Assembly: GCA_002298785.1 (NCBI GenBank)
Contig: DBMR01000059.1
Coordinates: 248,001 to 312,000, forward strand
Length of the DNA stretch: 64,000 bases
Origin: Verrucomicrobia subdivision 3 bacterium UBA693
GTDB taxonomy: Bacteria > Verrucomicrobiota > Verrucomicrobiia > Limisphaerales > UBA8199
Direction: 5' to 3'
Under the pieces are notes generated by a model. The model had not been told where the DNA came from. It made no database searches and saw nothing but the letters and a program-made list of their open reading frames with translations. Within the stretch, counting starts at the first letter, position 1; the number at the start of each line of letters is the position of its first letter. Below are positions 9,021 through 18,897 of the stretch, in pieces. Both the position numbers and the translations under genes were made by a program.

Positions 9021-11435
9021 GGCGCTCCATTCCAACAAACCTTCCTGGCCGGTGGCCGCGCGGGCCTTGATCCCCTGCCCTGGCATTCGCGGCAACGGTC
9101 CGCTGTATCGGAGCGCCGTTGCTGAAAGTTTGCCTCCCAGCGCCCGCGGATCGGTTCCATCCACCGTGTAATACACTGTCCCCTCGCGGGCGGTCAGGGA
9201 GAGCGAGTTTTGATCCGGGCTGACTACCGGCGATTCGGCGCGTGGATACAAGCCGCGCGCACGCAGTTGGCGCAGGAAGGCCTCGGGCCTTTGGGCAAAA
9301 TATTGCGACAGCAGCCGGTTTACTTCCGGACGCCAGTGAACATCCGGTTTGTAAAATTCATACGGGCCAACTTTGTATTGATGGACGTCCCGGCGATAAT
9401 TTCCCCAACGCGCGGATTCAGCCACAATCGCATTTGATATTTTGTCGGATAACGCGCGGTATCGATTGGCCGCCGTTTCGGGTGTCAACGCCCCGCCGTT
9501 GAACAGGAGGCGCTGAACGCGATCGGCAAAGAACAGCCGAAACTCGGCGTTTTCTGATAGTTTGTGGAATAGCCGGGGTGGGCTCTGGTCATCGTCAAAA
9601 TCCATGGAGTTAACCTCCACGCCCTCGAGCGTTCGTTCTCCATCCCAGACAAAAAATTGGAATTTGCCAGACGGCCGGCGTGATCGCGCCGCATACCAAT
9701 TCGAATAGCGATCCCAGTCGCCATTACCACCATAGAAATTCAAAATCAGGTAGTCTGTGAGTTGGGGAAGGTCGACCAACTCCTGAAACTTCAGGTATTG
9801 CTCCTCGCTGGCCAAGCCCGCATTAGCCAGCGTTACCAGTCGATTCCAGGCCTCCTTGTCGCCAGAGAGGATTTTCGTGGCTTTCATGGAATCGTAATCG
9901 CGCCGGGATCCGCCTTCGTTGGCGGCGACGAACGGTGCGCTGGGCCGTTCACAAAGGTTGTACATGCCCCAATACAGACCATTGAGGTAGACGTGGACAA
10001 ATCGCCCACGAGCGGAAGGATAGCCCATGTCGAGAAACGTCCGTCGCATCCACTCGTCGCGCAGATAATCTCCTCGCCGCCGTTCCTCAAAATTCCAGTG
10101 AAGCCACGAGTTGTTGTTCCCGCCGCGCAGAATCAAGGTCTCGAACTCGACGGCGCCATTGGTGCCAAACAACGGCAGGGTCAACCGAGCGGGTCCGTAT
10201 TCCTTCTTGAACAAGAGGCGCAGTGAGTGTTTGGGGCACTCCATGGGCCGCCGATTCCAGCCTCCTTGAATCCGCAGTCCGCAGTTGAGGCGAAAGTGTT
10301 CCTGGTTTGGGGTAGCATGAAAGAATTCCACTGAAGCCGGACGTTCCCAGGCCGCACCATTCGTCATCGGGTGAGTGTAGATGCCTGTTTCCTGATCAAA
10401 CAGGTTGGTGAGATCGGTGACAATCGAGAGCGTGGGAATATCGCGCAAGCCCGTTTCGAGTCGAGACCGGTAAGCGGGATCCTTCACGATCTCCGGGGAC
10501 ATCGAGTAGTGCGCGGGAGCCGTCCAATCATCCTGAGAGCCCCAGGTGGCAGGTAGATGCTCACCGGTTTGGGTGAGGACATCCTTCAGAAACAGATAGG
10601 TGCGACTCTCCAACTCGCTGGAAGCCAGGCCCGGAGCGACGGCAATGGCACGAACCACTGTGGTGGTGCGGATGGCAATGGGCCGGACGTAGCGCGTGCC
10701 ACGCGCAGGTGAGGGTGTCTTGCCATCTAGCGTATAATAGACTGCCGCTCCCGATGTAGCCGTGGACAGACTGAGTTGAAAGGAGCTCTCGTAGCAGCCG
10801 CTTTGCCGGCTAAACTGCGGATTCCTGACCAGACCAACCAGTTCTTCAGCGTTCGACTGACCCGGAGTGGGTGGACGAAAGTAACGACGCGCGGTGAGCG
10901 CGGCTCGCAGCGCGCCGCCGTTTTGAACGGCCTCGGCCGTTAGTCCGTAAGAAATGTCCAGGGTTTGACGCGGGTACTTTGGAAAGAAATCCTGCGCCAC
11001 GGTCACACCATCCGGGAAGACCAGGGCGAGATATTCGCCGGCGTCCTTGAGCTTGAAATTGGTGTGCAGTTCGGCTCCCGCTTGGCGCCGATCTTTGCCC
11101 GAGGCATACACTATCAGGTAATTCCCAGGCTCAAGCGTGACACGTGGGAAGCGCCACTTGGCGAGGTCGTGGAAATTGTCCGTCAAATGCCAGCCTTCGA
11201 GTTCGACCGGTTTTGTGCCTGCATTGAAAAGCTCGATCCAATCGGAGTGATCCCCATCCTGGTCGAGAATGCCGTTCCCATTGTGGGCGCAGAATTCCGT
11301 AATCAGCACTGCCGGTGCGGCGGGCGCCTGCTGTTTGAGCTGGTATTGCCGAACGACTAGTCCGGCCGCGATCACCAGCAAGATCAGCACGAAGCCGGTC
11401 GGTGAGAGAGTCTTCGATGCGCGCTCAGTAGCCAT
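8997..11435 (-). CDS. CotH-kinase-domain protein with lamin-tail and chitobiase-like domains
   Basis: The 812-aa protein has an N-terminal membrane anchor (FVLILLVIAAGLVV, about 14-28). A lamin-tail domain follows (ITEFCAHNGNGILDQDGDHS, WIELFNAG), then a chitobiase C-terminal-like module (YYTLDGKTPSPARGTRY) and a CotH domain. The CotH part shows IPTLSIVTD, LRIQGGWNRR, LRLLFKKEYG and GLYWGMYNLCERP. NFYGGNGDWDRYSNWYA and FFVWDGERTL are the likely metal/catalytic stretches. A second YYTVDGTDPR module closes the protein. CotH of Bacillus phosphorylates a spore-coat protein; here the target is presumably extracytoplasmic. The start overlaps the VTC gene by 11 nt, so translation is probably coupled. 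It is the third gene of the DUF4956-VTC-CotH operon. Confidence 0.85.
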   Translation of the reverse strand: MATERASKTLSPTGFVLILLVIAAGLVVRQYQLKQQAPAAPAVLITEFCAHNGNGILDQDGDHSDWIELFNAGTKPVELEGWHLTDNFHDLAKWRFPRVTLEPGNYLIVYASGKDRRQAGAELHTNFKLKDAGEYLALVFPDGVTVAQDFFPKYPRQTLDISYGLTAEAVQNGGALRAALTARRYFRPPTPGQSNAEELVGLVRNPQFSRQSGCYESSFQLSLSTATSGAAVYYTLDGKTPSPARGTRYVRPIAIRTTTVVRAIAVAPGLASSELESRTYLFLKDVLTQTGEHLPATWGSQDDWTAPAHYSMSPEIVKDPAYRSRLETGLRDIPTLSIVTDLTNLFDQETGIYTHPMTNGAAWERPASVEFFHATPNQEHFRLNCGLRIQGGWNRRPMECPKHSLRLLFKKEYGPARLTLPLFGTNGAVEFETLILRGGNNNSWLHWNFEERRRGDYLRDEWMRRTFLDMGYPSARGRFVHVYLNGLYWGMYNLCERPSAPFVAANEGGSRRDYDSMKATKILSGDKEAWNRLVTLANAGLASEEQYLKFQELVDLPQLTDYLILNFYGGNGDWDRYSNWYAARSRRPSGKFQFFVWDGERTLEGVEVNSMDFDDDQSPPRLFHKLSENAEFRLFFADRVQRLLFNGGALTPETAANRYRALSDKISNAIVAESARWGNYRRDVHQYKVGPYEFYKPDVHWRPEVNRLLSQYFAQRPEAFLRQLRARGLYPRAESPVVSPDQNSLSLTAREGTVYYTVDGTDPRALGGKLSATALRYSGPLPRMPGQGIKARAATGQEGLLEWSALVEIGTD

Positions 11436-12114
11436 CCAGAGAATCCACGCCGAAAACGTATTTGGACATTTTCGTCACCCGGAAAGGAAAGGCCGTGGAG
11501 ATGATTTCAGCGTCAGCGGCATGCTCCTGGTCATATTTGAGTTCGAGCACCTGGTGCGGGCAGGGCGCAGCCTGGCAGAGTAAGGAGTTGTGGCCGTCGC
11601 GCAGTCGGAAGAATTCCAGGCCGGAGTCCCAGGTGACGCGATACCGACGATCCACGGATTGGAAGTAACGGCGGTGATAGCAATTCAGCAAGGCGGGTTC
11701 CAGGCCATCCAGGGAACGGCGAATCGGTGCGGGCAAATCCGATTCAGCAAGGGCGCGTTGCAGCACCTCGCCGGTGAAATTTTCGTCCAAGCTGAATGAT
11801 TTCAGGGCGAACGATTCCTTGCGGCCCAGCAGCCCGCTTTTGAGTTTGAATTCGAGAATTGGCCGCGGCAATCGGCCCAACAACTCACCATACCAGCGTA
11901 TGCGCACCTTGGTGCGGTCAGTTGCGCCATCGACGTTCAAAAAGTACAGCCGTAAGGCGGGAGAATCCAAATAGATATTGTTGACCACACGGGGGTGGTA
12001 CAGCGGCAGAAAGAGCCCCGGATTCAGTTTAATCCGGGACTCCACGGTGCTCCAGGCGCTAGCGGGCACCAGGAACTTCCGTTCGTAGCGGTAAGAGTGC
12101 GGCAAGACGGCCAT
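11425..12114 (-). CDS. VTC-domain (polyphosphate polymerase-like) protein
   Basis: The 229-aa protein matches the VTC tunnel domain: YRYERKFLVP at the start, NNIYLDSPALRLYF, TKVRIRWYGE, PILEFKLKSGLLGRKESF, RYFQSVDRRYRVTWD and VLELKYDQ. The many conserved Arg/Lys and Glu in beta strands form the triphosphate tunnel in yeast Vtc4, which makes polyphosphate from ATP. SPX and transmembrane parts of the yeast protein are absent; the adjacent DUF4956 membrane protein may supply the membrane part (inference). It lies 12 nt after DUF4956 and overlaps the CotH gene by 11 nt. Confidence 0.85.
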   Translation of the reverse strand: MAVLPHSYRYERKFLVPASAWSTVESRIKLNPGLFLPLYHPRVVNNIYLDSPALRLYFLNVDGATDRTKVRIRWYGELLGRLPRPILEFKLKSGLLGRKESFALKSFSLDENFTGEVLQRALAESDLPAPIRRSLDGLEPALLNCYHRRYFQSVDRRYRVTWDSGLEFFRLRDGHNSLLCQAAPCPHQVLELKYDQEHAADAEIISTAFPFRVTKMSKYVFGVDSLDGY

Positions 12115-12126
12115 GAAGACCTCGCG

Positions 12127-12816
12127 TTACGCCCCGACGCCGCGTTCCTCCAAATAGCTGACGCGCACCGAGTTGGCAAGGGACCGCAATTGCGTGTTGC
12201 ACTCGTGGAGTTTGGCCAGGCTGTCGAATTGCACCCGAAACGAGGCCTCCAACACTTCCGGCGTTTCGTCCAGGCGAGTGAGCGCGCTGCCGGAAGCATG
12301 CTGGTTCAACACCGCCGTGATGCGAGGCAAATTCACTTCCGCGCCTGCGGCACTGGTAATCGTCAGGAAGAAGTTGGGATGCTGCCCGCGGCCTCGCACC
12401 AAGTGCTTCAACGCGATAATAGCCAGAATAAGAGCAAAGGCGATAACGGTCAGCAGAGTCTGCGACGCCCCAAACCCAAGACCGAGGCTGATCGCGAGAA
12501 ACAGGTAATTCAATTCCTCCGGCTCCTTAATCGCGGCTCGAAATCGAATGATCGAGAGCGCTCCCACCAAACCCAGGGACAAGGCCAGGGAGGATTTAAC
12601 GATGCTGATGATCAGCATTGTGGTCATCGCCAGGACGGTGAAGTTGCTCGCAAACAGGTCCCGATTGGACAATGTGCGGCCAAACTTCACATAGGCACGG
12701 CCCAGCACATAACCCAGGAGTGCGGTGAGAATCAGGTTGAGAATAAACTCGTTCAACGAAAGCTTAGCGGATTGGGTCGTGAGGAACTCTCCCCAGGAAT
12801 GACGGTTTGGACTCAT
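12127..12816 (-). CDS. DUF4956 membrane protein
   Basis: The 229-aa protein has about four to five membrane segments, including FILNLILTALLGYVLGRAYV, VLAMTTMLIISIVKSSLALS and LLTVIAFALILAIIALK, with the conserved GLVGALSIIRFRAAIKEPEE between them. The C-terminal 80 residues form a soluble, regulatory-looking domain (NFFLTITSAAGAEVNLPRI). This is the usual DUF4956 layout, commonly found next to VTC and CotH genes. Function is unknown; a channel or anchoring partner for the VTC domain is plausible. It is the first gene of the operon, and its start faces the heparinase-like gene. Confidence 0.82.
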   Translation of the reverse strand: MSPNRHSWGEFLTTQSAKLSLNEFILNLILTALLGYVLGRAYVKFGRTLSNRDLFASNFTVLAMTTMLIISIVKSSLALSLGLVGALSIIRFRAAIKEPEELNYLFLAISLGLGFGASQTLLTVIAFALILAIIALKHLVRGRGQHPNFFLTITSAAGAEVNLPRITAVLNQHASGSALTRLDETPEVLEASFRVQFDSLAKLHECNTQLRSLANSVRVSYLEERGVGA

Positions 12817-12998
12817 AGTTGGTGCGCGCTAAAATCCTGTCGCGTGGGGGCAGTCTTGTCACGCAGATAATGGAAGCGTCACCGTCAGCAGACATTATCG
12901 GCCCCCCGTGCGATGGTCCTGGGCCGAGCTTGCGAATTCCACAAACCGTGGCAGATTCCATGATAAGTCCCATTCATTGGTGCCATAATGCGGCATTT

Positions 12999-15677
12999 AT
13001 GTTGACTCGATTCGAGAGGCTGGAGTTCGCCGTGGTCCGAGCCCTGTCCCGGTGGCATCGGCTCGTGATGGCAGTGGTCCTGTCGAGCGTGCTGGCTCCT
13101 TCGGTTTTCGCACAATCGGGGCACCCCCGTCTGTGGGTGACCGCCGCGGATCTTCCACGCCTGCGCTCCTGGGCGTCCCTCACCAATCGCCTGTATGCCG
13201 GCGCGCTGGCCCCGTTGACTGACTACGCCAAAGCACAGATGGATGTGATCAACACTAACAACACGCCCCCCGCTCCAAATGTGCCGTATGCGGACGATGG
13301 TGGCGCTTACTGGCAGGAATATCCCACAGAGATTTACGCCCAATGGTTTGCCTTCCTGTCGCTGCTGACTACGAATGCAACTGAGCAGTTTGATTACGCG
13401 CGGCGGGCCACGAATCTACTGATGTATGCGATGAACCAGGCGGTATTAGGACCCGACACCAATGACCCTCCCGCCGCGTTTCGGAATCCGATGTTTTACA
13501 CCTATGACCGGGATCGCCCGCGTTGGTATGGTGAAGGGTGGCCGTTAACGGTCGATTGGATTTATCCTTATCTATCCACGGTGGATAAGCAAACGGTTCG
13601 AACGGTATTCCTGAGGTGGGCCAACGACATCGTCACCAACGCTTACGCCGAACCTCCGACTCCGGCAGGGGTAACCAATGATCCAAGCCTCCTGGTAAAC
13701 CCAGCCACCCGGTTTGGCGCTCCTTACAATCCCGTGCGCTGGTCGGGTAACAACTATTTTGCCGCCCACATGCGCAACCTGGGATTGATGGCTATGGCGT
13801 TCGACCCTGCAGACGATCCCGGGAATCAACTGCACAATTATCTGAGTTTGGCGACCGGTGGTTTTCTTTACATAGTGGACCACCTGTTGAGCCACGACGC
13901 CCGTGGAGGGCTATTGCCGGAGGGTTTCGAATACAGCCCGCAAACGGCGGGATACATTGCCCAGTTCTTGTTCGCGCTGCATACCGCCGGGCAGGATGAT
14001 CCAGTTCGCTGGGGGCCGCAAGTGGTGTTGACCAATCAGCCGTTTTGGAGAGATTTCCTATGGGCCTATATGAATTCGCTGGGCCCTGCCACCGCCAACG
14101 ACCTCGATAATAATGGTGCCGTTTCCTATTACGCCGCCTGGTATGGTGACGGGCAGCGGGTATTCGCGCCTGACTTTATCAGTTCCTGCGGCGCGCTCGG
14201 CCTTTATGCCTACAGCATCGGTGACACGAACCGCTGGAACGCGGTTCGATGGATCGAGCAAAACCTGCCGCCGGGTGGCGTGGATGGACTTCTGGCTCGG
14301 GCCGGCGGCGACAATAATTCGTTCACCGCAAATATCTTTTATTATCTGCTTTACGATCCTGCGGCCTCACCCCCGGCGGATCCCCGGTCCTCCGTCCCCC
14401 TGGATTTTTTCGCGCCCGGGATGGGACGGATATTGTCGCGCACGAGTTGGGATACCGACGCGGCTTGGTTCACCTACAAACTGAGTTGGAGCCATGTTGA
14501 TCACCAACTCGAAGATGGCAACCAATTCGAATGGTTTCGCGGTGGTGAATGGCTGACGCGCGAACGAACTGGTTATGATCTGGACGCCGGATCATCCGAT
14601 GATCACAACACGCTGGCGCTGGAAAATGATCCACCTACCCTGGGCACGACCAATGACCCACGCTATTTCATGTATTTGCGAGGGTCCCAATGGGGAATGA
14701 TCAGCGCCGCCGATCCGCGGATAACCAGTCTCAGCATGACCCCGGGCTTCGTCGCCGTGACGGGGGATTCTACCGCTTGCTACAATTCACCATATTAGAA
14801 TTCCACCGATATCCTGCATGCGAGCCGCTCACTCGTCTGGATTAAGCCAGATTATCTTGTCATTTACGACCGGGCCGTGTCCAAAACCGACGGGCGGTTT
14901 AAACGGTTTTGGCTGAACATCGCAACCAACGCGACGATTTCGGGCAACCAGGCCATCGTGACCATGCCCTCCGGACAGAAATTCGTTTCGACCACGCTCC
15001 TGCCGGCAAACGCCGCGATTGCCTCCGAGGTTTACACCAACCTGGATGCGGGCGCATATGGCGTATACGGATCCCTCGCGGGGCAAAACCCGATGTTATT
15101 TCGGCTGCGAGTCGAAGCTCCAGGCGGGCCCACTTCGACTCGATTTCTCCATGTCCTGCAAGGCGCCGATGCCAGCGCGGCCATCGATTCAGCGACCATG
15201 GTCGCGTCGACGAATGGCACGCCCTTCTCCGGCGCGAACGTGGCGGGGACGGTGGTTATGTTTCCGGTTAGCGTGGACTCCGTTTTTAATGGCACCGATT
15301 ATTACGTTTCCGTTACTGCCACGAAACACCTGATTACCGGCCTGGTCCCCAACGCGGGTTATACCGTTACCCGGATTTCGGACGGTACCGGCGAGAGCGT
15401 CAGCGTTTCTGTTGGCGGTCCAGAACTCGCGGATTCCGGCGGGGTTTTGGTTGTGCCGTCCCCGATTAGGCCCAGACTCAGCTTAAGTTTGGGCGTAAAT
15501 GCGACACTATTCGTTGAAAGCGCCGCCGGACGACCTGTATCCATCCTCTCGTCCACGAACTTGAATGATTGGGTAATCTTGGGTCAGGCCACGAACGCGC
15601 CTGATGGCAGGCTCCGGTTCGTAGACGGCATAAATTCCGGTCGCTTGCCTCGCTTCTATCGCGCCCGGGTGGACTGA
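12999..15677 (+). pseudogene. Heparinase II/III-like exported protein, interrupted by one in-frame TAG
   Basis: A start at ATG 12999 gives a signal peptide (MAVVLSSVLAPSVFA|Q), then a helical N-terminal part typical of polysaccharide lyases (GHPRLWVTAADLPRL). The heparinase II/III-like beta domain follows (GMGRILSRTSWDTDAAWFTY, DHQLEDGNQFEWFRGGEWL). A TAG at 14796-14798 stops the frame after STACYNSPY. Reading straight through in the same frame restores NSTDILHASRSLVWIKPDYL and VIYDRAVSK, which belongs to the same domain, then runs to 15677 (892 residues with one stop). The C-terminus has a FVESAAGRPVSILSSTNLND region like other verrucomicrobial exoproteins. One nonsense change from a Tyr codon, a sequencing error or amber readthrough would each explain it. 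If functional it would cleave an acidic polysaccharide outside the cytoplasm. Confidence 0.8.
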
Positions 15678-15704
15678 ACCGACACCAGCGCCGAGGGCGA
15701 TGGG

Positions 15705-16646
15705 TTAGCTTGATTTCGGCTTAGAGTGTTTAGCAGTCCGGGCGGCTTTGGGTGCTGTTGGAGCTATTCTTCGGGCTTTAACCTTGGGCTTGACCAGTGC
15801 TGAGCCGCACAAATTCCGAAGCACCTCTAAATTCTCCACGTCCTCGTGAAGATCCTCGGATTTTGGAGTCTCCAGGCAGCCGGGGTGATTCAGAAACCTC
15901 GGGTCCTGGACGATATGCCGAAAACCTTCTTTTCCGATCATGCCTTCTCCGATATGGGCGTGACGGTCCACCCGTGATCCTAAATCGGTTTTGGAATCAT
16001 TCAGATGGAATGCGAGCAGGTTCTTGATACCTGCCAGTCCGGCGATGGTTTTGATCGCCTTATCCCACCCTGGTTCGGTGCGGATATCATAACCCGCCGC
16101 GAGGAAGTGGGCGGTATCCAGGCAAATCCCCAGACGTTCAGGGTATTTTGACCGGGAGAAGATCTCCCCCAGATGCTCAAGTTTATACCCCAGGCAACTG
16201 CCCTGCCCCGCAGTGTTTTCCAGCGCGATTCGAACCGGCGACGATGATGTCGCTTCGAATACTTCGTCCAGACCCGCTACTGCCTGCGCGATTCCGGCCG
16301 CTTCGCCCGAACCCAGATGCGCCCCCGGATGCAGCACCATGAAGGGCAGTCCATAGGCGGTGGCAAACTCAATCTCTTGAATTAACGATTTAAGCGAGGT
16401 TTCGCGGTTCGGAGACTCAGGCGCCGCAATGTTAATCAGGTAACCTGTATGAGCGAAAACCTGCTGAATGCCGCTGGATTTCCATTCAGCGGCGAACTTT
16501 GCGACATCGGACGGCAAGGGTGTCTTCCCAAACCACTGCATGTTGCTTTTGACGAAGACCTGGATGGAGTCGCAGCCCACGCTCTGGCCCCGCTGCACCG
16601 CTTTATACAAGCCTCCGCTAGTGGACATGTGAGCGCCGAGCTTCAT
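15705..16646 (-). CDS. nfo: Deoxyribonuclease IV (endonuclease IV, AP endonuclease)
   Basis: The ATG at 16646 (MKLGAHMSTSGGL) matches the usual start of the family; a longer frame to 16751 would overlap the E2 gene. The 313-aa protein carries the AP endonuclease 2 signatures: VLHPGAHLG, RIALENTAGQG, CLDTAHFLAAGYD, LLAFHLNDSK, RHAHIGEG and LETPK. These supply the His, Glu and Asp ligands of the three Zn2+ ions. It cuts 5' of abasic sites in base-excision repair. The last 30 residues form a Lys/Arg/Pro/Ala-rich tail not found in E. coli Nfo, perhaps for DNA contact. It lies just downstream of the 2-oxoacid dehydrogenase genes on the same strand. Confidence 0.95.
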   Translation of the reverse strand: MKLGAHMSTSGGLYKAVQRGQSVGCDSIQVFVKSNMQWFGKTPLPSDVAKFAAEWKSSGIQQVFAHTGYLINIAAPESPNRETSLKSLIQEIEFATAYGLPFMVLHPGAHLGSGEAAGIAQAVAGLDEVFEATSSSPVRIALENTAGQGSCLGYKLEHLGEIFSRSKYPERLGICLDTAHFLAAGYDIRTEPGWDKAIKTIAGLAGIKNLLAFHLNDSKTDLGSRVDRHAHIGEGMIGKEGFRHIVQDPRFLNHPGCLETPKSEDLHEDVENLEVLRNLCGSALVKPKVKARRIAPTAPKAARTAKHSKPKSS

Positions 16647-16665
16647 AATACGAGAACGACTTAAA

Positions 16666-17871
16666 TCAGAGTTCCGTGGGGGTCGCGAGAAGCTGAGCCA
16701 CGCGGGCGAGCAATCGGCCCGCCGCTCCGCCGTCCAGCACTCGATGGTCAAAACTCAGGGTGACATTCGCCTCCATTACCGGCACGAACTGTCCCTGCGC
16801 GTCGTCCCAACTGGGCACGCGCCGGGCGGCGCCCATGCCCAGTACAATCGTCTGCTCTGGCAGCGGAATCGGTGTGGCCCAAGTCAGGCCAAAGGTGCCG
16901 AAATTGGTGACCGTGGCGATGGATCCACCGGTGGCATCGCCCGGAAGCTTGCGCTGATGCGCCAATCGGATGAGTTCATCATAGCGCTCGACCAGAACCT
17001 TCAACGGCTTTTCGTTCGCCTGGCGAATGACCGGGACCAGCACACCTTCCGGGGCCTCGACCGCGAAACCAACATCAATGGAAGAAGGGTGCACAATATG
17101 GCTCCCGATGAGCCGGCCCGCCGGCGCGCTGTTCTCCGCCAGGGCCAAAGCCAGCGCGCGCAGCGCATACAGCGCGGGGCCGGGCTTGGGTTGGCAGGTC
17201 TTCCGATGCGCGAGAAGTGGGTCGAAGCATACCGGCAACGCGACCGTTGCGAGTGGACGGGTCCAACTGCGTCGCATGGCATCAGCCACGGCAACCCGCA
17301 TCGATGAGGCCTGGGTGAGCTTATGCTGCTCCAGGTTCGCGATAAAATACTCGAAGTCCTTGATGGTAACCCGGCCTGCGGCGCCGCTGCCGGGCAGTCC
17401 GGCCAAATCCGCCGCGTGCAATCCCAGTTCCAACATGCGCGCTTTCATCCGCGGTGACATGTAGCTCGCCCCAGCAGCGTTCACGGGCACGGGCAGTCCG
17501 CGCACCGTGGGTTTGACCACCTGGCGAGGCTTTTCGTGTTCCGGCGCGTGCTGCGGTTCGGCTCCGTGACCGAAATCCGGTGCAGTCGTTGCGGTCGTTT
17601 CGCTCAAGCCAAGTCGTTCCGCATCCTCGACACTCGCCTCGAGATAGCCCAGCACGGCTCCGACCGGGTAACTCTCATTGACCTTAGCCAGTACCTTCGA
17701 CACCCGTCCCGGACACGGCGAAGCCACGTTCATCGTGGCTTTGTTGGTCTCGACTTCCATCAGGTCCTGGTCGGTAACCACCAGGTCGCCGGGCTTCACC
17801 AGCAGATTGATGATGGTTGCCTCAGCGATCGATTCGCCCAACTGGGGCATGATAATGGGTATGGCCGGCAT
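16666..17871 (-). CDS. pdhC: 2-oxoacid dehydrogenase E2 (dihydrolipoyl acyltransferase)
   Basis: The 401-aa protein has one N-terminal lipoyl domain with the modified Lys in VETNKATMNV, a linker, and a peripheral-subunit-binding domain (about 135-175, SYMSPRMKARMLELGL). The catalytic CAT-like domain ends in SFDHRVLDGG, where His and Asp form the acyltransferase site. It passes the acyl group from E1 to coenzyme A. It is the last gene of the E1alpha-E1beta-E2 operon, 51 nt after E1beta. Pyruvate is the most likely substrate, but acetoin or branched-chain 2-oxoacids cannot be excluded from sequence alone. E3 must be encoded elsewhere. Confidence 0.9.
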   Translation of the reverse strand: MPAIPIIMPQLGESIAEATIINLLVKPGDLVVTDQDLMEVETNKATMNVASPCPGRVSKVLAKVNESYPVGAVLGYLEASVEDAERLGLSETTATTAPDFGHGAEPQHAPEHEKPRQVVKPTVRGLPVPVNAAGASYMSPRMKARMLELGLHAADLAGLPGSGAAGRVTIKDFEYFIANLEQHKLTQASSMRVAVADAMRRSWTRPLATVALPVCFDPLLAHRKTCQPKPGPALYALRALALALAENSAPAGRLIGSHIVHPSSIDVGFAVEAPEGVLVPVIRQANEKPLKVLVERYDELIRLAHQRKLPGDATGGSIATVTNFGTFGLTWATPIPLPEQTIVLGMGAARRVPSWDDAQGQFVPVMEANVTLSFDHRVLDGGAAGRLLARVAQLLATPTEL

Positions 17872-17922
17872 GGTCGCTAATGGATTGGGTAAAAGTGGGC
17901 GTTATTCACGATAGTGCGCTCC

Positions 17923-18891
17923 TTACATGCGAAGCAAGCGGCGAGCCGCATCCGCAATGCTCCTCGCGGTGGGGCGATGTGCCGCCCACAAATTCGGGTG
18001 ATACGGCACGGGGGTGTCCTTGGCGTTCAGGCGCATCGGCGGCGCGTCCAGGAGATTAAATCCTTCACTGGCCACGCGGGCCACCACTTCCGCAGTCACC
18101 CCGCCCCATGGAAACGCCTCTCCCACGCACAGCAACCGGCCCGTGCGAGAAACCGACGCCACGATACTGTCCGTATCGAGTGGCTTTACTGTGCGCAGAT
18201 CCACCACTTCGATCTCGATCTTCTCTTTTGCCAACTCATCGGCAACCGCCAGCGCCTCATGCACCATGGCGCTGTAGGTCACGATGCTGAGGTCCCGGCC
18301 AGCGCGGGCAATCCGCGCTTTGCCCACCGGGACGGGCGGTTCGGTGAAAAGATCGTCCGCCTTCAAGTGGTAATAAAGGTACTTATGTTCGCAGTAGATG
18401 ACCGGGTCATCGATCGCCACCGCTGCCAGTAGCATCTCATACGCGTCCTGCACCGTCGCCGGCGCCATGACCACCAAACCCGGGTAATGCGCGTAGAGAG
18501 CTTCCATGCTCTGGCTGTGAAACGGTCCGCTGCCGGAGGTGCCGCCCGAAGGCAGGCGCACCGTAATCGGGCATGGCACGCCCGTCCGCCAGTAATGCGT
18601 GGCGGCCTGGTTGACAATTTGATTCAGGGCCAACGTGGAAAAGTCGGCAAACTGCACCTCCAGGATTGGCCTCATGCCACTGACGGCGGCGCCTACCGCC
18701 ATGCCGATCATGGCGTCCTCGCTGATGGGGCTATCGATCACTCGACCCGGAAACTCCTGAGCAAGGTTCTTGGTGGCTTTGAAAGCACCGCCGAAGACGC
18801 CCACGTCCTGCCCATAGATGAACACACGCTTATCGTCGCGCAATGCGGCAGCTTGCGCGGCGCGAATAGCTTCCAGATAGGTAATGACCAT
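17923..18891 (-). CDS. pdhB: 2-oxoacid dehydrogenase E1 beta subunit
   Basis: The 322-aa protein shows the transketolase-type pyrimidine-binding domain (ITYLEAIRAAQAAALRDDKR, DVGVFGGAFKATKNLA, DSPISEDAMIGMAVGAAVSG, ILEVQFADF) and the C-terminal transketolase domain (VEVVDLRTVKPLDTDSIV). The Glu of SPISED activates the ThDP ring. It pairs with the alpha subunit encoded 6 nt upstream, so the two are almost certainly translated together. The complex decarboxylates a 2-oxoacid, probably pyruvate, and acylates the lipoyl group of E2. Confidence 0.92.
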   Translation of the reverse strand: MVITYLEAIRAAQAAALRDDKRVFIYGQDVGVFGGAFKATKNLAQEFPGRVIDSPISEDAMIGMAVGAAVSGMRPILEVQFADFSTLALNQIVNQAATHYWRTGVPCPITVRLPSGGTSGSGPFHSQSMEALYAHYPGLVVMAPATVQDAYEMLLAAVAIDDPVIYCEHKYLYYHLKADDLFTEPPVPVGKARIARAGRDLSIVTYSAMVHEALAVADELAKEKIEIEVVDLRTVKPLDTDSIVASVSRTGRLLCVGEAFPWGGVTAEVVARVASEGFNLLDAPPMRLNAKDTPVPYHPNLWAAHRPTARSIADAARRLLRM

Positions 18892-18897
18892 AGGGAG

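Noticed and set aside
9762..10226. Plus-strand open frame opposite the CotH gene
   Set aside because: It is opposite strongly conserved CotH motifs and has no recognisable domain.
16647..16751. Longer N-terminus for endonuclease IV
   Set aside because: The extra 35 codons overlap the E2 gene and are unlike the family; MKLGAHMS is the normal start.
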